Shown here: positions 57,851-64,000 of the stretch, piece after piece
Numbering within the stretch: the first letter of the stretch is position 1
Layout of the letters: each line of letters begins with the position of its first letter
From: Phragmites australis
Taxonomy: Eukaryota; Streptophyta; Magnoliopsida; Poales; Poaceae
Assembly: GCF_958298935.1 (NCBI RefSeq)
Contig: NC_084932.1
Span: 14,115,501 to 14,179,500 of the forward strand
DNA: 64,000 bases
Reading direction: 5' to 3'
Position numbers and translations under genes: made by a program
The notes under the pieces: model-generated
What the model saw: only the letters and a program-made list of their open reading frames with translations
Database searches by the model: none
Told to the model about the DNA's origin: nothing

Positions 57851-58783
57851 TGTTGGCGCGAGAGGATGTCTTGCGCGAACAGAGTATGAGAGCCTCTTCT
57901 AACGAGGAAGCTCGAGCTTAGGGACATCAGTGAATTGAGAGGAGAGAGCGATATAAGGGATATGTCTGCGATAGGCCTAAGAACACAAGAGATTTTATTA
58001 GATTCGGGCCTCCTGGTCGGATAACAGCCCTACGTCCTGTGTTTTTGCTTTATGGTGTGTATCAATTGGTTATAAGTGGAGTTTCTACATCTGATCAGAG
58101 GAGAAAAATCTTTCGTCGAGGGTCTCCTCTTCCCAGATGACCACTACCCCTATTTATAGGGTGTACGTAGCTTAGTGTACATGTTATCACGTTGTACAAA
58201 TATCTAAGACTTGCCGAATTATCGGGCCTTATCCTGGATAACTACCTTTTACCCTACATAGAAGATAAATATCTACCATGATAATTATTGTGGTGTTTGT
58301 CCCTTGAGAGGTGAGCCGTTTGCCAATTGCGGCTCGACGCCGCTCTGCCGAAGGTGTCAGAACGACTTTCATCGCCCTAGGGTGTCAGGATAAGTACCAC
58401 TTGCACTAGCATTAATCGTCCATCACCTCGTGTCAGGTCAGTTGCAAGTGGTGTCCTTTCTTATCTGATATTATCTCCAGAAGTCGGGTGCATCTTTAGG
58501 CTTTGGAAGGCCCTATGGGCACCGGAGGGGTGGCCTGAAGGGATCTGCAACCTTCGGAGGCTCGGCCTCTTGCTGAGAGTTTGGAGGCCGAAGGCTCTAG
58601 AAGGATTTACTATAGCTTCGAGGCTTCAGAAGGCCAAATATGTACCGGAGGAGTGGTTTGAAGAGGTCTACAACCTCTGTGGGACAGGCCTCCTGTTGGG
58701 AGTCTGGAGGCCAAAAGCTCCAAAAAGACCTTTAATAGCGATCGTCAATTAGTATTCTGATACTAGTTTATTTTTCCCCAATA
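57851..58783. mobile_element. Solo LTR, 933 bp, exact 5-bp TSD
   Basis: Begins TGTTGGCGCGAGAGG and ends TTTTCCCCAATA (the final CA mutated to TA). GTCAT flanks both sides (57846-57850, 58784-58788). Internal wording (GATTCGGGCCTCCTGGTCGG) is typical of grass Ty3/gypsy LTRs. A roughly 100-bp direct repeat with GAGGCC and GGAGTGG motifs lies at 58500-58740. No coding region. Confidence 0.85.
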
Positions 58784-59009
58784 GTCATTCGTTGGAGGAG
58801 TGACATGACTTGTGGACAAGAGTATAAAGTTGCTAAATTTCAAACCAAGCACATATATTCCAATTTTCGGATTTATAAAAATATAAAAATAAAAAAGTCT
58901 CCGCCGGACAGTGCACATTAAGAAAGAAAAGAAAATTCTCTAAAAAAAGAAAGAAAAAAGAAAAATCAAAACCCTAAGCACCCGCCCCTCTCGTCAGCTT
59001 CTCCCGGCC
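58784..59009 (+). promoter_or_regulatory. Upstream region of helicase gene
   Basis: Purine-rich leader (AAGAAAGAAAAGAAAA) with a telo-box and a pyrimidine-rich stretch right before the start codon. No TATA box at a convincing distance. The solo LTR ends only 226 bases before the start codon. Confidence 0.5.
58969..58977 (+). promoter_or_regulatory. Telo-box AAACCCTAA
   Basis: An exact AAACCCTAA lies 33 bases before the helicase start codon. In plants this element is enriched near the starts of ribosome-biogenesis and translation genes; a role here is inferred from position only. Confidence 0.55.
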
Positions 59010-61681
<2,672 letters not shown>

Positions 61682-62356
61682 GTAAGAATCATTTTTGTGT
61701 GTAACCTTTTGCAATTTTAAGCTTCTGGTATTGGACATGTCTTGTTAGTGCATCCCTCATGTGAATATGTGATTATATTTTTGCTCTGCTTCTGCATTGA
61801 ATCAGTCAGAAACTGATTCATTCATTGTCAATAGAGATAATAAGTCTGACAAATGCCACCAATGGTGTTGATATGTGCCATGAAGACGAATGTGCATTAT
61901 AGCATAAGTGGGAAATGGGGTTGCTGTCGTTGACCCTTATATCAGACACTCTCGGTGGAGAGGAAAGAGCTGAGGGTGAAATCTATTTATTGTTTATTTG
62001 CAAATAATAAAATAATCTGAAGTGGCGGTACAAATACCTGGCCCATACATCAGCATTTGTATGGAACCATTCACCTCATTTATTTTGTGTTTGATTGTGA
62101 GCTTAAGCACGGTTTTTCTTGAGTTTGTGATATTGTCTTGTTCTCAGATCTTTGTGCATTGCCATCGTTGCACTATACTGGTATGACGCTTAGTTGCAGG
62201 GGAATATTGTTTGTTCTTCATCAAGGCCTATCGGAAGCCATATATGCCAAGCTGGGGTGGCTCTGCATGGTGGTTGCCAAACCATTTCATTCACAATAAA
62301 TGTCACATCACACATGTTAGATACAGTGGTTTAAAATTTTGATATTAATTTTAGCA
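61682..62356. other. Helicase intron 4, first part
   Basis: Non-coding intron DNA after the GTAAGA donor. The next helicase motif (expected FMTGQDDI-type) is not found before the window end. Confidence 0.55.
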
Positions 62357-63056
62357 TAGGGATGGCAGCTAAACCAGTGGGTTTGGGTCCCCGCGGGTTT
62401 TCCACCCGGCGGATGCGGGTTTGGGTTCTAAATCCCGCCCACGAGTCTAGCGGGTCGGGTACCCAACCTGTAGCGGGTGCGGGCGCGGGTTTGGTCTTTC
62501 CCTCGTGGGTGACCTGTGGGCACCCGAGTAGAACTTCTCTCAGCCCGACAGCCTATCAGGCGTCAGTGGCCAGCTTAGCCCAGCGGCCACTCGCACATTC
62601 GCCGAACGCTAACCCTAGACCTAAATGGCCACTCGCCCATTCGCCGGCGCCGCTCACAGCTCGGTGGCTTGTGCGACTCACCTCTCTCCAGTCGCCACTC
62701 GCCTCGGCACCTCGACGCTCTGTAGCCGGCGAGCGGCTGCGCGTAGGTACACCATGACGCCGTGTCGTCAGCCGCACCGTAGTAGCGAGACGAGACTAGC
62801 CTCGTCAGCAAGCGGCCATGGGGAGACCACGACGCGTCCATCCGTAGCTCCCACGCTGGCGACCGACGAGATGTAGCAAAAGAGCACGGCGGCCATGGTG
62901 ACAAGCTCGAAACCCGCTGCTGCCATCACTCCCGAGACCGGCCTCGCCGTCCATGGCTCCATGGCTCATCCTGTCCACGGCGGTGAGGTCGAGGCCGCCG
63001 GTTCTGGCAAGGGTGCACGGAGGACACGAATCAATGGAGCCTGCAGGGCCTCCTTC

Positions 63057-63150
63057 AGCTACTTACTCACTGATAAATCTGTATCTTATGTTTCAAAAGT
63101 AAATCATGAGTATTTTCTGCATTTTGTGTGTTCCTTGTTCTTGCTCCTCT
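63057..63150 (+). repeat. Direct repeat, copy 1
   Basis: AGCTACTTACTCACTGATAA through CATTTTGTGTGTTCCTTGTTC, repeated at 63596-63765, where extra DNA lies between its two halves. Confidence 0.8.
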
Positions 63151-63595
63151 GATGGATCAATGGAGCCTACAGGGTCTCCTTAGCTTTGCTGAGAGAAGCT
63201 CTGGATGTGCCTAACTAATTAGGTGGCGGAATCATATATGATGTGTGATAGAAGAAGCAATGCAGTGTTCAGTTCTTGTTCAAATTTACATCGGTTTTGT
63301 CTCCTGTTTTCTGGAATCTTGCAGTCTGTTAGTTCTGCAGAAGTTAGGGATCTCTTCTCCCATGTTTTCTTTAGTTTTTAGTTTTTTTCCTGATTTATTT
63401 ATCACATTTTACTATGATGTTAATATTTTATAATGATCCAGCACCCTCAGTCCTCATTTTCTGGATCTGCAGTTTATGTGTGTGCACTCTGCAATATGGC
63501 TTGCTTGATCTGTGCTGATTTGGAGCAGGACTGACATGATCAATGGAAACTATTATCTTGCTTGCTATTTCATGTGTGCAATTCTGAATCTTCAG

Positions 63596-63765
63596 CTAGT
63601 TACTCACTGATAAATCTGTATCTTATGTTTCAAAAGTAAGTCATGATTTAGCAAGGTTCAACTGGCCAGAGTGTCACCTCTATTTTCTCCAGTAAAATAG
63701 AGGGAAGAATGTATTTTCTGCATTTTGTGTGTTCTTGTTCTTGCTCCTCTGGAAGTTACATAAAC
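63596..63765 (+). repeat. Direct repeat, copy 2, split
   Basis: AGCTAGTTACTCACTGATAA to TTTCAAAAGTAAGTCATGA, then about 60 extra bases, then TATTTTCTGCATTTTGTGTG. It matches 63057-63150 apart from the insert. Confidence 0.8.
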
Positions 63766-64000
63766 AAAACTAGCAGCAAAAGAAGTCGCACTTGGGCCTT
63801 AGCTTAACAAATGACTACTACCTAGTAGATGGGAGATGGGGAGCATGTGTCATGAGTCATGTGCAAAACGAAAGGAGTGTGATCTGTTGGTTATGGTAGA
63901 GGAGAAAGTAGATTTGGGTCTAACTCATGTGGCCCTTGTGGCAATGAACAGCTGACCACGCAGTAATCATAGAAGATTCGAAGCATGTCACTCCCACGGG

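Larger units (their letters stand above)
62357..64000. mobile_element. Probable hAT end and flanking DNA in intron 4
   Basis: TAGGGATGGCAGC (62357) followed by CCGCGGGTTTTCCACCCG and more GC-rich CGGGT motifs is the typical start of grass hAT elements of the TAGGGATGGCAA type. A GC-rich leader (about 62400-63010) follows, then AT-richer DNA with a split direct repeat (63057-63150, 63596-63765). The opposite end was not found, so either the element runs past 64000 or this is an eroded copy. No transposase motif is visible. Confidence 0.5.

Noticed and set aside
62362..62904. Frames of 80-130 codons near the hAT end
   Set aside because: They start in hAT subterminal repeats and have only GC-driven composition; no transposase motif.

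Overview
This window is nuclear DNA from a grass (Poaceae). Two plant genes with spliced introns are embedded in nested grass-type transposons: CACTA, hAT, MULE and Tourist/Stowaway MITEs, Ty3/gypsy elements of Tat and Tekay type with short or long LTRs, and Ty1/copia. There is no bacterial, plasmid or phage signature. The species cannot be fixed from sequence alone; a panicoid-like grass is only an impression.

Layout. 1-1.4 kb: eroded gag of a Ty3/gypsy element. 1.77-9.11 kb (minus): a seven-exon LRR receptor-like pseudokinase, apparently intact (771 codons), with a 3.07-kb solo LTR in intron 5. 10.7-16.4 kb: MITEs (two MULE-type with 9-10 bp target duplications, one Stowaway) and two minisatellite arrays. 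16.74-32.89 kb: a hAT element, recognisable from its ends and a 7/8 target duplication, split by two CACTA insertions: a 1.2-kb non-coding one at 17.41-18.64 kb and an 11.35-kb one at 18.94-30.29 kb. The large one carries a TNP2-type transposase broken by one stop codon and a decayed gene with a Ulp1-like (C48) region.

32.96-55.0 kb: a Ty1/copia element split by about 19 kb of other retroelements. These are a fragment with infection-like short repeats, the 3' half of a Tat-lineage Ty3/gypsy element with a long antisense ORF and a complete 3' LTR (34.39-41.29 kb), and a minus-strand Tekay-like element (41.34-52.66 kb). The Tekay-like element is itself interrupted by another minus-strand Ty3/gypsy element (43.55-48.89 kb, exact 5-bp duplication CTCTT). 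55.0-58.8 kb: a near-perfect palindrome with a Tourist MITE in one arm, an AT-rich repeat-rich stretch, and a 933-bp solo LTR with an exact GTCAT duplication.

59.01 kb to the end (plus): the first four exons of a DEAH-box RNA helicase, preceded by a telo-box. A MITE lies in intron 3, and a probable hAT end lies in intron 4, which runs off the window.

The two host genes show no functional link. The main content is a datable stack of insertions. From outside to inside it reads hAT, then CACTA (twice), and copia, then Tekay-like, then the 43.5-48.9 kb gypsy element. Exon limits were set by hand from frame continuity and GT/AG sites. Element names above family level are inference.
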